Source of the DNA: Hirudinaria manillensis
Lineage: Eukaryota > Annelida > Clitellata > Hirudinida > Hirudinidae
NCBI GenBank assembly: GCA_034509925.1
Contig: CM067533.1
Span: 3,176,535 to 3,240,534 of the forward strand
DNA length: 64,000 nucleotides
Reading direction: 5' to 3'
In this document: positions 1 to 11,938 of the stretch, one piece after another
Position numbering within the stretch: the stretch's first letter is position 1
Layout: every line of letters starts with the position of its first letter
Position numbers and translations under genes: made by a program
Notes under the pieces: model-generated
The model's database searches: none
What the model was told of the DNA's origin: nothing
What the model saw: only the letters and a program-made list of their open reading frames with translations

Positions 1-1303
1 ATATATATTGCATTCAGAAAAGCTTTGCAAATAGCCATTTCGATGAAATATCGGACAGTCATCGATCCCTTCTATGCTCCACTCAATGAAAATAACGATT
101 TTTTCTCAACAGTTTTTTTTTATATAATTCTCATCTTATTTTGATTTCAGCTTCACACCTTTTAGCCATGCTCAAATGTCATTTACCCACGGGAAATGTA
201 CGGCTACAAATCACTAGCGAATTCATTGCACTTCGTACAATACGTTGAAAAATAGTAGGTGTAGGATGCACAGATCGAAATGTCACCAAATTCATATTTG
301 TTGGAAATGCGTCTTTTACCACTATCAGGACGGAATCTTTAAATGTAATATACTGCCCCACTTCCCTTGCGTGCCCAACGGCCCCCCTCCCCCATAGTAT
401 TCTAGATCCGCCACTGACTCAGCATTTTCGCCCTTTCCAATTGACTATTTTTTTTTAATCTAGAATAATAAGGCCCACAGAAGGACCGATTACAGAGGGT
501 GTTAGTTTAAATTCTTTGCAACGAAAGCAGAGTTACGTTAGCACATTGAACTAGCCCTAAGCACATCTTTACAGAGTGAATTCTTTGTTAAAAGTTCAAT
601 GTCTCACGAATAACTAACATCAAAACGTGACTCAGCCAGAGCAACGCAATTGGAAATAAAATAATTCGCCGACCAATTACCTAGACGATTGCTTTCGATC
701 CAGTCATTGATACCCAGGCTCTCCAGGGCAATTCGCTCTCCAGTTGGCCTCGATTCTAAATAACCATCGCGTACGAATCTTGCTCATCTTCTCAGGTCGC
801 TGAGTAATTGAGAGCTTTACGCAGAGAAAATGAATAAAAATGAGTTTTTTTAAAAGGTCTATTATTACATAAGACATCTATTGTCGTATACACGATTTTC
901 TAGGCACGCTCAGATATTTCTACCAGACAAGTCTGAGGTAATGAATGGTTTGCAGATTAATGTCACATCCGAGCAAGGAAAAACAGTGTAAACGCTTTCC
1001 AACCATCCATGCCTTGCAACTCGTGCATAGATGGACAAGAACACAAAATTAAAAAGTTGGTGCAGCCCTAGCGAGTTTGATCGGCGAGTGCGTCAATAAA
1101 AAATCGAGAAGTAACCGAAAACCAATCCTTTGGGTTTTGAATGCAAATACGCCGTTCGAATAAATGTAAACAAAATAATTCGATGCAATCGAGGCGCGTT
1201 CTGCACTTCATTCCCCATGAAAACTATTGAAACGTGTCTCGAAAATTATGACATTGAATGCAATTTATTTCAAAGAAAGCAGATTAGAATCAAGCAGCAT
1301 CTG
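1..1303. other. Intergenic 3' flank of the MEK gene
   Basis: No coding region, RNA gene or recognisable element is supported here. The phrase around 400-418 (ATCCGCCACTGACTC preceded by a C-run) looks like the edge of a dispersed element, but nothing else supports that. The right end contains the polyadenylation signal of the minus-strand MEK gene. Confidence 0.5.
1264..1269 (-). terminator. Poly(A) signal of MEK gene
   Basis: AATAAA on the minus strand (TTTATT on plus), about 35 bases after the MEK stop codon at 1304-1306. The position fits a short 3' UTR. Confidence 0.6.
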
Positions 1304-4300
1304 TCACAGTTCAATCTCCACCATTTTTTTCACCCAATCAGCAAAGACGACCTCCTTTCCATATTCCTGTTCTGTCTTCTTCAGGAATGCATGTTTCTAA
1401 AAGGAGATAAGGTTTTTTTGTGTCTAATACTTACATGAATCTTCAAACACCTTGACTAATAAGTTTAGTTCTAATACTGATTATTGGTGATTATTGTCAT
1501 CAATATTGTTGTCATAGCTGTTACCACTGCCATTGTCATCAACAACCACCATCAGGTTAACCAAGGATAATCAAAATGTTATCACTTTCACAGCCACATC
1601 CTTACCAGTGGTAATCCACCATAATGGTCTTATGAAGAGTCATTAATAACACAGAGTAAATCCAATTACAAACAATTAAGCAACTCAATTATGGTTTCAT
1701 AATGTAATTATGAAACAATAAGTAGTATATAAAATTGTAACATTCAACAACGTAATGTGTACTTACCGTCAATGTTTGGAGGTCAGACCTCTCAGAAGGG
1801 ATTTTTTTCAAACTGTAAAAACAAAAAGCAGGAGATCATTAGGAGAAGCAACAAAATCAGAATGTTGAATATGAATGTTGCATCATAAATGTTGCAGCTA
1901 TTATTAAAATTGTTACATTCACATTAATACATTAAGATAAAATAAAATAACAAATTCACATTAAATTCATTTCTCTGAAGAATAAGAACAAGAACATGAA
2001 GAATAAGTAATTAATGTTTAACAGATCTCGGCAATAACTCGGCTCTTCAGTGCACAAAAATGATTTCATTGATCGCTCAATTATCGAGAACATAACATAA
2101 TAAGCCACAGATGGTTTCAAGGGCAGGAAAGCTAATTTACAGTCGCAAGGCCATACATAAACAATGTTATGTAAATGAATGTATTTGTGTGCATTATAAA
2201 TAAATGAGTAGTACAAGTATACACCATCTTTTGAATATTCAAAAGATATTATGGTGAGGCATTAATATTTATTAAGTATTTAGAATGCTGAAAGCAGACC
2301 AGCAGCCAACAAAGTCTTGAAATTCTTTTGAAAAATATTCAGGAGGCAGGGAGGGTGGAGGCTGCAAATTAAAAAATAGAAATAAATCTCTTATAAATAT
2401 GATAACATACATAAACAGATGCTAGTATTTTTGCTTTGACAACTTTTCAACCCCACGTTTTTAACATTTTCAATAAATTTATTACATCACCAAAAGTGGA
2501 ATCAAATATTAATATTTACTCCAACAAGACAACAATTGAACATTAATTAAAATTAAATAATAATTAAAACGATTAAAATAAAAATAAAAGATGCAGAGAT
2601 TAATTAAAACAAAGCACTGGCATCAAACAAATTATTATCATACGTAATTATTATATTTTTGATTATCGTCATCATTATTGTCGTCATAGCTGTTACCGAT
2701 GCCCTTGCCATCAACCTCACCATCATCAAATATTTGTTGTCTTAATAACAGCTTGCCATCACCACCATCACCACCATCATCATCATCATCATCTAATAAA
2801 ATACATGGTGGGCACGAATGACACAAGAGCACAGAAGCTCACCTCATTGACAATGTATTCAAGTAATTCAAAGATGGACATGAAAGGCTCCTCGAATGCG
2901 ATCCGATGGGCTGCAAATGGCATAAGAGGATCGTGCTTCTTCCAAATTATCATACATTATGAATAATTATCATGCATTATGAATAATTATCATCTCATTA
3001 TTGAAATTAGTTATGTCCTTAAATTATCACAATAGCTAATACTATGGTGACTTATGTATAGTTATCATTAAAAACTTGAATGAATATCCATTTGCAGGGA
3101 CATTCAACTCTCATCTGAGTTTACATACTTTTGCAAAACTAAAACTTTATTTTGTTAAAATCTTAAAATTAAATTGTTAAATCTTAAACTGAGAATTCCA
3201 CTGAGAAAAAGATTAAACCTTAAAACCAGATTTCATAATAATAATAATAATAATAACAGCATTAATTACTATTAATTAATTAATAAGATGAACAAAAGTT
3301 GTTTATGAATAAACTCACAAGAGAAAGGTTTGCCCAATTTAGCAGCAGTCATGTGGTCTTCGAACGAGCTGTTGTCAAATATGAGTTCAATCTCCTCTTT
3401 CGTGGGCGGAGGTATCGGGTACTTTCCGATGGCCATCTCTACCAGGGAAAGTCCCATGCTCCAAATGTCACTCTGGACCGAATACTGGACTCCCTGGAGT
3501 CGCTCGGGCTGAAATAAGACGGGGAGTGAATGAATCAAATTAATTAACGACACCAATCTCGTTGCCAATAGCAACGCTATCTCGATCACCTTTGTACACT
3601 TTTGTTTTGCAAGACCAGTACAATCGAAGCGAGATCAAATCTTCACAAATAAACAAACTTTGAAGTGAAAGTTGAGAAGCTCAGGCGAGAGCATTGAAAT
3701 GATAACAACCGATTGGAGCGATTGAAGTGTTTGAAATGCAGTCTTTAATGAATTAATTATGAATGAGACCAATAATTATGAATTGACCGATTCATCTAAT
3801 TCAATTGATAAGTTGTCATCATCGTTGTCGGAATTTCAAGCACAGAGAGCACATGTAAAGTTTGAAGACATTGTAACATCTTTATGGGAAGTACATGAGC
3901 TTGTTCATGTCGACCGATATGAGGTCCATTACATTAATTAATTAATTAAATGCTAAGTTACTTTTCATCAGTCAAAGTTAAAATTGCAGCAGAAGAAGTG
4001 ATAAATAAATCACAACTGTGACGACACTGCTACTACAAAAAAACTACGAAAACAAATTTTTAAAAAATCCATCGCATGGAGATCACTCACGGACATGTAG
4101 GACCTCGTACCCACGAAGGAATTGGCCAGAGAATCGATGAGCTCCCCGCTGACGCCAAAGTCGCAGAGTTTGATTTCACCTCTCGTGTTGACCAATATGT
4201 TGGATGGCTTTACATCTTTATGAGAAGTACATGCACTCATTCATGTTTATGTGTGCAAGGTGTTAATTATTAATTAATTAATTAATTTTAAAAAATTATT

Positions 4301-6056
4301 ATAATAATAATTAAAGATTAATTAATGGCTAAGTTACTTATTATCTGATAATGATTGGCACAACATCATGAGTCCTTAATGTAGCCGTTATATTGTTAAT
4401 ATGTTAATATTGTTGGTGACAATGTTAAAGTGTAAACATAGTGATGGTGTAACGAGTTCCTACAACCACATCCTGTTTGTTTATGGGCCGATTATGGATG
4501 TTAAAAGATGCAAAACACATTTGAAAAAAAAAATATACTCGGAACCTCGATGGATGATTTGATGTTTTTCTCTTAAGTAACTCAATCCCTTGAGAACCTG
4601 GTTGGGAAATTAACATCATAACTTTAAAGTCAAGATGTTTAGAGAATCATAATAAAATAGAAATTAATTAATTAATTAAATTATTAATCAATTAATTAAT
4701 AATCAGAAAAGTAATTAAGCCTAACTTAAGCTTCAAATACAAAGCTACAATATAGCTTAAGGTTAAATGAACGTCCCAGTCAGTAAACTACCCACAGAGA
4801 TGCTTATCATTCCAAGGATTGGTTCTGGAATCCTCCCAATCTTCTTTTGGATCAAATCTAATGAACCTCCATCCTGATTGTCAAATCAATGAGGCATCAG
4901 TACATCAGTACTTATTGTATTTATTTATTTAATGCAAAATAAAAGAAAAAATATTAAACATCTGCTCACACAAAAACAAGACATTCAAATTCATTCAATC
5001 ATTTTAAGCTCAGAATGACCTCAGATCAGAGACAGGTTGTCAATTGAATTATTCATTTAATTATTTTTTGAGAAGACAATGTTATTATAATTGCAGTATT
5101 TCTGAGGTCACAACACAATAATCATTGACAACAAATAAGATTGTTGTAAATATTTAAGACAGGTTACAGATTTTAAAGTCTGTATAAAATTAACAAGAAA
5201 TTAAAAGTATAATTTTGCCTTATTTGTTAACATATAAATTTCAAAGCAACAAAAACATCTATTGAAACCTACCATGTACTCCATGCAAATACTTATTTCA
5301 CCATCACTGTAAAAGGAGCCATAGTAGCCAACAATGTAAGGAGAATTGCAATTGTTGAGAACTTGGAGTTCCCTGATGATCTGAGTTCGAACTGCGAGTT
5401 TGATTTCAAGTCGAATGAGCTGCCAATTATATTTCCGTACGTCATCTCTTTTTCAAATCATCTTTAAAGATAACCATCTCTTGACCAACCTTCCTGGCCA
5501 TTACAAGCCCTGAAGGCTTGTGCCTCACGCTCCAAACCACACCACCATTCCCAAACCCAAGCTCAGTGATCTTTTCCAGATCGTCTGAAACCAAATCACC
5601 GATGTTGTTCCTCTGGTTCAGAAATTGCTCGAGCCGTGATGACTGTTCATCATCAAGATCAATTTGGAGGGGAATCTTTGCTGGTTCATCTCTGAATTGT
5701 TACTTATTTCATCATAAAGTGCAAAAACTTATCACAATAAAGTGTCACTGGCTATATTGTTATATATAAGCTATATGCTATATTGTCAATGCAACAGCAC
5801 TAATCATCATTTTAGAATGCCACAACAGTTAATGCTGCTTTAAAATGCTGGATAGTTTGATGATCCAAACAAAAACTGGCATTTTTATTTTTATTCTACC
5901 GAGGCATTTAGCAATATTATATTCGTTCAACAAAATTTATTTTTCAGGCATATTATGAATAGGTACTTACTGATTGTTCGAAGTCTCATTAGCAGGTTTA
6001 GTGGCTAAATCACTAGTAGGGGGAAGTCTTAAAGCCGGTGCTCGATTTTTATACAT
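1304..6056 (-). CDS. MAP2K1: MAP kinase kinase MEK1/2, 11 exons, complete
   Basis: Dual-specificity kinase that phosphorylates ERK downstream of RAF in the cytoplasm. Exons in coding order: 6056-5971, 5691-5490, 5419-5273, 4873-4796, 4597-4546, 4215-4091, 3508-3319, 2910-2843, 2361-2300, 1812-1767, 1396-1304. They join in frame to 382 residues (human MEK1 has 393). Visible motifs: a basic N-terminus ([11 protein letters not shown]) like the ERK-docking site; glycine loop GFGNGG at about 74-79; catalytic lysine in MARK (about 96); HRDVKPSN at about 187; DFG at about 207; and activation-loop SLANS, with the two RAF-target serines at about 217 and 221, the same spacing as human S218/S222. MSPERLQ and [10 protein letters not shown] follow. 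The proline-rich insert of vertebrate MEK is much shorter. The donors after exons 5 (GTTCCG) and 9 (GTCTGC) are weak, but both are required for frame. MEK1 and MEK2 cannot be told apart; a single invertebrate ancestor-type gene (Dsor1/mek-2) is likely. Confidence 0.95.
2757..2793. repeat. CAC/CAT trinucleotide microsatellite in a MEK intron
   Basis: Short run of CAC and CAT triplets within the intron between MEK exons 8 and 9. A minus-strand frame through it reads poly-Asp/Gly and is not a gene. Confidence 0.7.
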
Positions 6057-6580
6057 TTTAATATTTTCATTCAGCACGATAAATAATGTAATCAAAATCG
6101 GTGAAATCCAACAGTCGGAAAAACAGAATCATCAACTGCTAGAGTCCATCCCACGCAATCGCTCGTGCAGTTCAGCCTTTGATTGTATATTTGTACCACG
6201 CTCTATCGACCGCATAAATAATTAGGATCATTATCAGAAATGCAACAAAAACATAAACATATAATTATTCGATGCATAGATTTTAGAATTCAGAACGCGT
6301 TAAAGTAATTTTTTAAATTATATTTATTTAATTCAAAATACATAACAAAATATCAAATTTAGCTATCATTTGTAGACACCGCTTTTTTCTCCAAACATTG
6401 GAATTTTCAGTATTAACAATGTTTACAAATGTTACCATAACAGACAAAAATTCTGTAAATTTTCTAGGTTTATCGCTGTATCTTCAATGATTGATTCTTG
6501 AGCATGTTCTACTGCGAACATTTTACTTATTTCATGGCTGCTGCCATAAACATTAATGTTCAATCTCTATTATCTCTGGC

Positions 6581-6722
6581 CATCTATATAAATAAAAATG
6601 CAAATGTGTGTCTGTTTCAAACAATGTTCTCTGAAAGTTCCTAATCAGTTGCTTTGAAATTTTGACACTACATAGTACTCGATTGGGAGTGTTTATATAT
6701 AGGTTTCATATAAATGTCACAA
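6581..6722 (-). repeat. Dispersed repeat, copy 1 (inverted)
   Basis: The reverse complement of this stretch closely matches 25105-25240 and 36640-36790. Shared blocks are TATGTTGTGTCAAAATTT (one base different here), TTTCAGAGAACATT and, at the end, GCATTTTTATTTATATAGAT. Identity falls away outside about 120 bases. The fixed AT-rich tail resembles the 3' ends of some transposable elements of invertebrates, but no protein-coding part is present, so the family is unassigned. Confidence 0.75.
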
Positions 6723-6931
6723 CTATAACAGGTACAAATACGCTTTTTTTAAATCTTATCATCCATTAGACATCAAAAAGGACGAACATTTGAATTTTTA
6801 TTAAAATAATAAAATGAAATGATTTTATGATATTATTATATTAAATTTACCTTTGGTTTGATCCTTCTAGAAACTGTATCAGCAAAACTGATCAAACTAA
6901 GCATTGTGAAATTTTAAAAATAAACATATTA

Positions 6932-7591
6932 TTATCTGAAGAAATTTGTTGAAGGGAATTCAAAGGACACGAAAGACCATTTGAAAAGTCGTATTAAGGA
7001 TATCGAAGAAATGAAAACCATTATCAAAACGACTGATACCCTGTGCGAAACCATCAGAGACCAAGGAAAGCAAATAAGTGAAGAATTGTGAATACAGGGA
7101 TTTCATAGAAGAGCTGATTCAGGACAACTTAGTTTTCACTCATCCCAACAGAGGATGATGAGTGAAGCATAGTTTTCTTTTCAAAATCTCAGAAAATCGC
7201 AGAAGTCTTCGAGAATGCTCAGAGAAGTCGAATGCTGATGGATAAAAGGCAGTTGACCAGGCCAATTACAATAATTGGGGCTGCAAACGGAACGGAAACT
7301 GAAGTGGTGGGGAATTTCGAAGTAAATGGGAAGCAAAAGTTAATAAAGAATTTGAGAGACTAGTGAAAGACACCGTCCTGGAAAAGGTGGAATGTAGTAT
7401 GTAGAATACTTATATTATTAATATAATTTTGTAATTGTATTATTACATAATTGCATAATTAAAATCAGAGACTTGCACTGAAATTCCTGAAAAGGTTTAG
7501 GCAAGAACCGAAGTGTATAGACTTGAACATTGCAGGATCGAAAACTATGAGCAACAAACTCTTGGAGACAGACGAGTTGAATGAATTTTAG
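6932..7591 (+). pseudogene. Unassigned coding-like fragments, possibly a decayed or very short-intron gene
   Basis: Three plus-strand stretches read like protein with charged, helix-forming composition. The first is 6932-7092, containing IKDIEEMKTIIKTTD and ending at a stop. The second, about 7194-7370, contains KIAEVFENAQRSRML and shifts frame near 7310. The third, 7469-7591, follows a good acceptor (AAAATCAG) and contains FLKRFRQEPKCIDLNIAG and KLLETDELNEF before TAG. I do not recognise the protein. The third piece vaguely resembles the N-terminal stem region of dynein heavy chains, which is only a hint. I could not join the pieces in one frame with normal introns, so a pseudogene is as likely as a real gene. 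It sits upstream of, and on the same strand as, the PPP1R2-like gene. Confidence 0.25.
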
Positions 7592-7946
7592 CTTTACTAG
7601 TTAATTATTTTTTTTGTAATTTGACTTTTTTATGTGTAACTTTGCTTCTAGAGCGAGTGAGAAGTTTGACCAATCGCACGTATGATTGGACTTACTGTCG
7701 CGTTCCTGTGTTTCCGGAACTTCATCTAATATCCTTACTCTAAGGATTTATATTAAATTTCACATCACTTATAATACGAGCCTTAAACGTTCCGTTGAGT
7801 CCATCACTTATCGCCATTTCTGATGACGTACTATGCACATCAAAGGAAATTGTAAACATGCGGGTGGTGCCGGAAAAATCGTATAAAGATTAACAAACAA
7901 AAAGCTGTTGCACATTAAAACATAAGACTTAAATGTTCTCATCCAT

Positions 7947-8875
7947 ATGAAAAGTCAGAATGATAAATCGAAAAAACAAGGAAAGGACGGAAAGGATGCA
8001 GAAGAAAAGCCCGGAATCCTAAAAAGACACACCAGGTAATTAGCTCGTTGAGAAGTAAAGCAGAATAAAGTCGACAAATGTCGACAAACCAGATGAAACC
8101 TATTCAAAATTCAAGCTCAATGGCGCCTTGTTTTCCAAATTCTTTTTAGACGATCGACCAAATAATGAAAACTCTTCCTGCTTGCTGTAATCGTAAGACT
8201 GTCGTAATGTATTATGGTCGCAATCCATCCTGCATCCCTAGGGGCGTCTGTAATAGATAGATTGAGAAATACATTACAACAATGATAAACTGCAAATGCC
8301 TGGGATTAGATTTAAGACATTCAGACAATCTGCTAATTATATATAGAAAGATTCAAATGCCTTCCGTGTTTGTTTGTTTGTATTGCAAATTTGTTTGAAC
8401 ATTTTTGCAATATTTTACTTAAGTAAAGTACAAGAGGTCATCGTTTATTCGTCAAAATACTTCAGCGCAAAATACACTGAGGACCCAAATACCCGCCATT
8501 CTTTGCGGTTCAGAAAAATTTTTGGTGGTAGACAGATTAAAATCCTAATTTTAATACTTACATGCATTTCTCTTCGGGTTCTGACGAAGATTATTCTACC
8601 TCCCCTTCTCTCCCGTATGCCCGATGTATAGCCCGCCAAATGTTATAGATCTGCCAGACATAAATGACTATTTCATAATTGTTTGTACTCTTTTATATTC
8701 AAATTGACTTTGAAGCTCGAAAAAGAGTCCCGCTTTGAAATGGAACGAGGATAACATCACTGCCACCTTCCATCCGGCCGGAAAAACTTACGGATTACAG
8801 AAGGTAACCGAACCTGACACGCCTTATCCATCAAATAAGCCTGGAGTAGATGCGGAGGAATTAAATAAAAAGTAA
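7947..8875 (+). CDS. PPP1R2: Protein phosphatase 1 inhibitor-2-like (PPP1R2), short or 3'-incomplete
   Basis: Inhibitor-2 binds and regulates the PP1 catalytic subunit. Exon 1 is 7947-8035, starting at ATG with a lysine-rich leader, then KPGILKRH, matching the family's KGILK PP1-binding motif. It splices (AG, GTAATT) to 8716-8871, giving SSKKSPALKWNEDNITATF, then HPAGKTYGLQKVTEPDTPY. This corresponds to the second inhibitor-2 signature ([22 protein letters not shown] in mammals). After NKK the frame either stops at TAA 8873-8875, giving about 82 residues (mammalian protein about 205), or splices at the GTAATG donor after 8871 to an acidic exon such as 9534-9652. The third PP1-contact motif (HYNE helix) was not found. 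Identity as inhibitor-2 family is well supported by two ordered motifs; gene completeness is not. The neighbour MEK is divergent and unrelated. Confidence 0.75.
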
Positions 8876-9372
8876 TGACAGACTTTTGAGTGGATTTGTG
8901 ACTTGTTTTTTTTTTCATTCGACGATGTCATCCGCCATAATAGATTAGCATTCTAATGTTTATTGATTTAGTTTTAAGCAAATTACTGTGAATAAACAAA
9001 TAAAATGTCCAGACCACTGACATCAATAATTGGCCCGACAAGGACATTGATATTGGCCATAGTGCGAGTTTTGGTGCAATGTTTATATGGCTTCTCAGGC
9101 GGAATGAATTTAAATAAATAAATATATTAATTTACATTAATCTTTCATGTGATGACCGCTCTTGTCCTTCAGTTTCTACGTAAATATCAAATATTGCATG
9201 TAAATATTATATGGTTGACCTGATAACAATGCGTCTTCAAGACACTGTCATTGAAGTTGTAACATTAAATTTATAACACTAAAATCATAATACGTCTGCA
9301 GATTAAATCTTATTGACTCCAAAAGGGAATCCGACAAAAGCAAAAGTTCTGACGATAGTAGTTAGTAATAAA

Positions 9373-9491
9373 TTAACTATTATAATAACGTTCGATTAAT
9401 AGATAATGTTTAATTAATAATAATAGTAATTTTGTTTATTATAATTATTATAATAACAATAATTATTAACTATTATAATAACGTTCGATTA
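9373..9491. repeat. Direct repeat of 26 bases
   Basis: TTAACTATTATAATAACGTT plus CGATTA occurs at 9373-9398 and again at 9466-9491, separated by A/T-only sequence rich in TAATTA. This looks like a local duplication or replication-slippage product. Confidence 0.7.
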
Positions 9492-9533
9492 TTATTATTA
9501 TAACCAACGTTATTACTATTATATTACAAATAG

Positions 9534-9652
9534 CGGGCAAAGACAATTTTAAGAAGCTTGCGAAAGCATTCTATTCGAATGAATTTCCAAAGAAGCCTCC
9601 AGTTGCAGATGAAGATGACTCCTCGAGCAAGGACTCAAGTCCATCCAAGTGG
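9534..9652 (+). other. Candidate further exon of the PPP1R2-like gene
   Basis: Follows a plausible acceptor (TTACAAATAG) and reads GKDNFKKLAKAFYSNEF, then an acidic and serine-rich PVADEDDSSSKDSSPSK. Inhibitor-2 proteins have a KLAAAE segment followed by an acidic serine stretch after the DTPY motif, which this resembles. The splice phase does not match the donor at 8871 directly, so either an intermediate exon is missing from my reading or this is not part of the gene. Confidence 0.3.
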
Positions 9653-10704
9653 TCGGTGGTTTTCTGCATAGTGACTAGGGAGAGACTAATTAACATATTA
9701 TGATAATACGTTTGACAATCAATTCCAACCTATTGTTTGCTTACTATATCTGATAGTATCGCTAATTATAAGATTTATTCGATTAGCTCCAAATACATGC
9801 TTGATATAATTAATCTCGCCAGATGTCGTTCTCTGGAATATTTTCCAGTGCTCTCAACTCAATGGAAACATGTTGCGTCGCTGTTTTGTGAGATGTGATT
9901 CTGTCATAAAATCAATATTTATCAGTATTTATTGACCGGTTAATTTTTAAAGAAACATAAATTAAACAATACATCTTGTAATTTCCATACAATTTGTCCA
10001 AAGTATGAGAGGCAAGAGATTATTATTATTATTATATATTGTTTCCCGAGAACGTATTTGAAATATAATTATTGATCGCTAAATTATTTAAGCTTAAGCA
10101 TCTGGTTTCAAGCGACTATAAACTTCTGAAATTTATTTTCATATTTCGATTAAATTTTCTGCTTTTTCTTTCAGTTCCGACAGTCTGCTGAATTTGTTTC
10201 AAAATGGCGATAAAAATCTGAACACTTCTTTTTATCAACGTGATGCTGATCGAAAGAATAGAACTTTGACCCCTTATCATCGTATCAACTCATCAACATA
10301 CAGCGTTGTCTTGACCGATTCTGCCATTTTCGCCCGCGTATTTTACTTTCTCTTTATTAAAATTGTTGATATACAAAAACACACCACGAAAATAAACTTT
10401 TATGAGATAAGCTTCCTCCATATTTAAAATAACCACCCTTTCACAATGGTCGACAATAAACGACGTAGCTTTGATGAGAACTTTGGTCCATCTATTCTTG
10501 TCGGATAAACTGAGATTCTTAAAAAACAAAAATTAATTTTTAAAAAATCCCTGATTTATAAATTCATTTTCTTTTTTATAATGTGCATTATAAAAGTGGA
10601 GATGATAGAATTTAAAAATATTAATTTTCTATTCATAAACAAAGGTATTCGGGGTACTGCATCATCGATAACTTGAGATTGACGTAGGTAGTCGGGTGTC
10701 GAAC

Positions 10705-11538
10705 ATGCTCATAGTCGAGTTCAGGATCGTGTTGCCGTTAACCGTGCAAGAATATCAGATAGCGCAGTTGTATTCCGTAGCCCAAGCAAGTAAGAACGAA
10801 ACGGGAGGAGGAGATGGAATCGAGGTATTGAAAAACGAACCTTTTAATCCCAGTGAAGGAGTGCAACCAAAGACTCCACTTTGCAATGGAGACTACAACA
10901 TCGGACAGTACACAAACAAGGTGTACTATTTAGAACAGAAAGTTCCGTCTCTGTTTCGCAGGATTGCGCCAAAAGGATCCTTAGTTGTCAGAGAGGAGGC
11001 ATGGAATGCTTATCCTTATTGCAGGACTGTTGTCACCAATGACTACATGAAGGAAGACTTTTTCATTAAAATCGAAACAATGCATTTGGCCGACAGAGGT
11101 GAAACGGAAAATGCTCACGGTCTGGACGAGAAAACCCTGAAGGAGAGGAAAGTAATCTACATCGACATCGCTAATGATTATGTTGAACCGAGAGATTACA
11201 AGCCCGATGCCGACCCGAAGACATTCAAGTCAGTAAAGACTGGAAGAGGACCGCTCACCGAAGCCAAGTGGCAAGAAACTTCCCAACCCGTCATGTGCTG
11301 CTACAAACTGGTGACTGTCAATTTCAAATGGTTTGGACTGCAGACTCAGATCGAGAAGCTGATCATCAAAAGCGAACAAAGAATATTCCTCAACTTCCAC
11401 AGAGAATTGTTTTGTTGGATCGATCATTGGTACGGCCTAACAATGACAGATGTTAGGGCCCTCGAAGAGAAGATCAAGATTGAATTGGACGAGAAGAGAA
11501 CAAAGGGACCTCTTTGTGGAACAACCGATGACAAATAA
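10705..11538 (+). CDS. PITPNA: Phosphatidylinositol transfer protein, class I (PITPNA/PITPNB type), intronless
   Basis: Single-domain START-like lipid exchanger that moves phosphatidylinositol and phosphatidylcholine between membranes. The 277-residue frame covers the whole family length (human alpha 270). Visible: [20 protein letters not shown] at the N-terminus; [18 protein letters not shown] with the Thr and Lys equivalent to T59/K61; NAYPYCRTV with the Asn and lipid-contacting Cys equivalent to N90/C95; [10 protein letters not shown] with the conserved serine; KFKWFGLQ (WW in vertebrates, WF here); and [12 protein letters not shown] near the C-terminus. About 11 extra residues lie between NEPF and GQYT. 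The ATG at 10705 is preferred over an in-frame GTG at 10696. There is no intron, unlike every other large single-copy gene here, which suggests a retrogene. Assignment to alpha or beta is not possible. Confidence 0.93.
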   Translation: MLIVEFRIVLPLTVQEYQIAQLYSVAQASKNETGGGDGIEVLKNEPFNPSEGVQPKTPLCNGDYNIGQYTNKVYYLEQKVPSLFRRIAPKGSLVVREEAWNAYPYCRTVVTNDYMKEDFFIKIETMHLADRGETENAHGLDEKTLKERKVIYIDIANDYVEPRDYKPDADPKTFKSVKTGRGPLTEAKWQETSQPVMCCYKLVTVNFKWFGLQTQIEKLIIKSEQRIFLNFHRELFCWIDHWYGLTMTDVRALEEKIKIELDEKRTKGPLCGTTDDK

Positions 11539-11573
11539 ATTGTTAATAAATAATTTGAATCTAAATATTTTTC

Positions 11574-11579
11574 AATAAA
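11574..11579 (+). terminator. Poly(A) signal of PITP gene
   Basis: AATAAA 36 bases after the PITP stop codon. Two other AATAAA copies at 11534-11539 and about 11546 overlap or follow the stop directly and are less likely. Confidence 0.5.
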
Positions 11580-11932
11580 CTTGGGTATACACCATGGTAA
11601 CGAATAAGTAAATTTTGTGTTGTAGCATTGCACTGCCTGGATTTGAGTTTTTTGGCGTGAAAACGTAAACATTACTCCGCTCGTTTCGGTAGCTTGAGTG
11701 GATGTTCAGGTTGGGTGTTTTAGATTTAGAAACTAGACGGCAAACACGCCGCAACACCTTCAGACCAATTCAGTATTAGATATCTTTACTTGGTAAAACG
11801 ACAATCAATCGATAGGTAGATTTGCTTTAAATTACGAGCTAATAATAAAGTGCAAGCAATACAAAAATGTGTTTCGGGGGCTTTCAACGGTAGCCTCTGA
11901 ATGTCAATTTCTAAGAACCATTTCAATAAGAA

Positions 11933-11938
11933 TTTATT
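11933..11938 (-). terminator. Poly(A) signal of KIF4 gene
   Basis: TTTATT on plus (AATAAA on minus), about 67 bases beyond the KIF4 stop codon at 12005-12007. Confidence 0.5.

Larger units (their letters stand above)
6057..7946. other. Divergent intergenic region between MEK and the PPP1R2-like gene
   Basis: Presumed to contain the MEK promoter at its left end and the PPP1R2-like promoter at its right end. No TATA box or other convincing core element was recognised. It holds one dispersed-repeat copy (6581-6722) and a set of coding-like fragments (6932-7591), described separately. Confidence 0.4.
8876..10704. other. Intergenic or intronic region between PPP1R2-like gene and PITP
   Basis: Mostly AT-rich non-coding sequence with an internal 26-base direct duplication (9373-9398 and 9466-9491) and one candidate exon (9534-9652). 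A stretch after TTTCTTTCAG at about 10174 opens a frame (SSDSLLNLFQNGDKNL) that I cannot link to any family. Confidence 0.4.

Noticed and set aside
2638..2832. Asp/Gly-rich minus-strand frame
   Set aside because: It reads through a CAC/CAT microsatellite inside a MEK intron.
8374..8639. Overlapping plus and minus frames inside the PPP1R2-like intron
   Set aside because: Compositionally intron-like, with no recognisable domain. They lie between two well-supported exons.
10696..10704. GTG start for PITP
   Set aside because: The ATG at 10705 gives the normal family N-terminus. A GTG start would be unusual in an animal gene.
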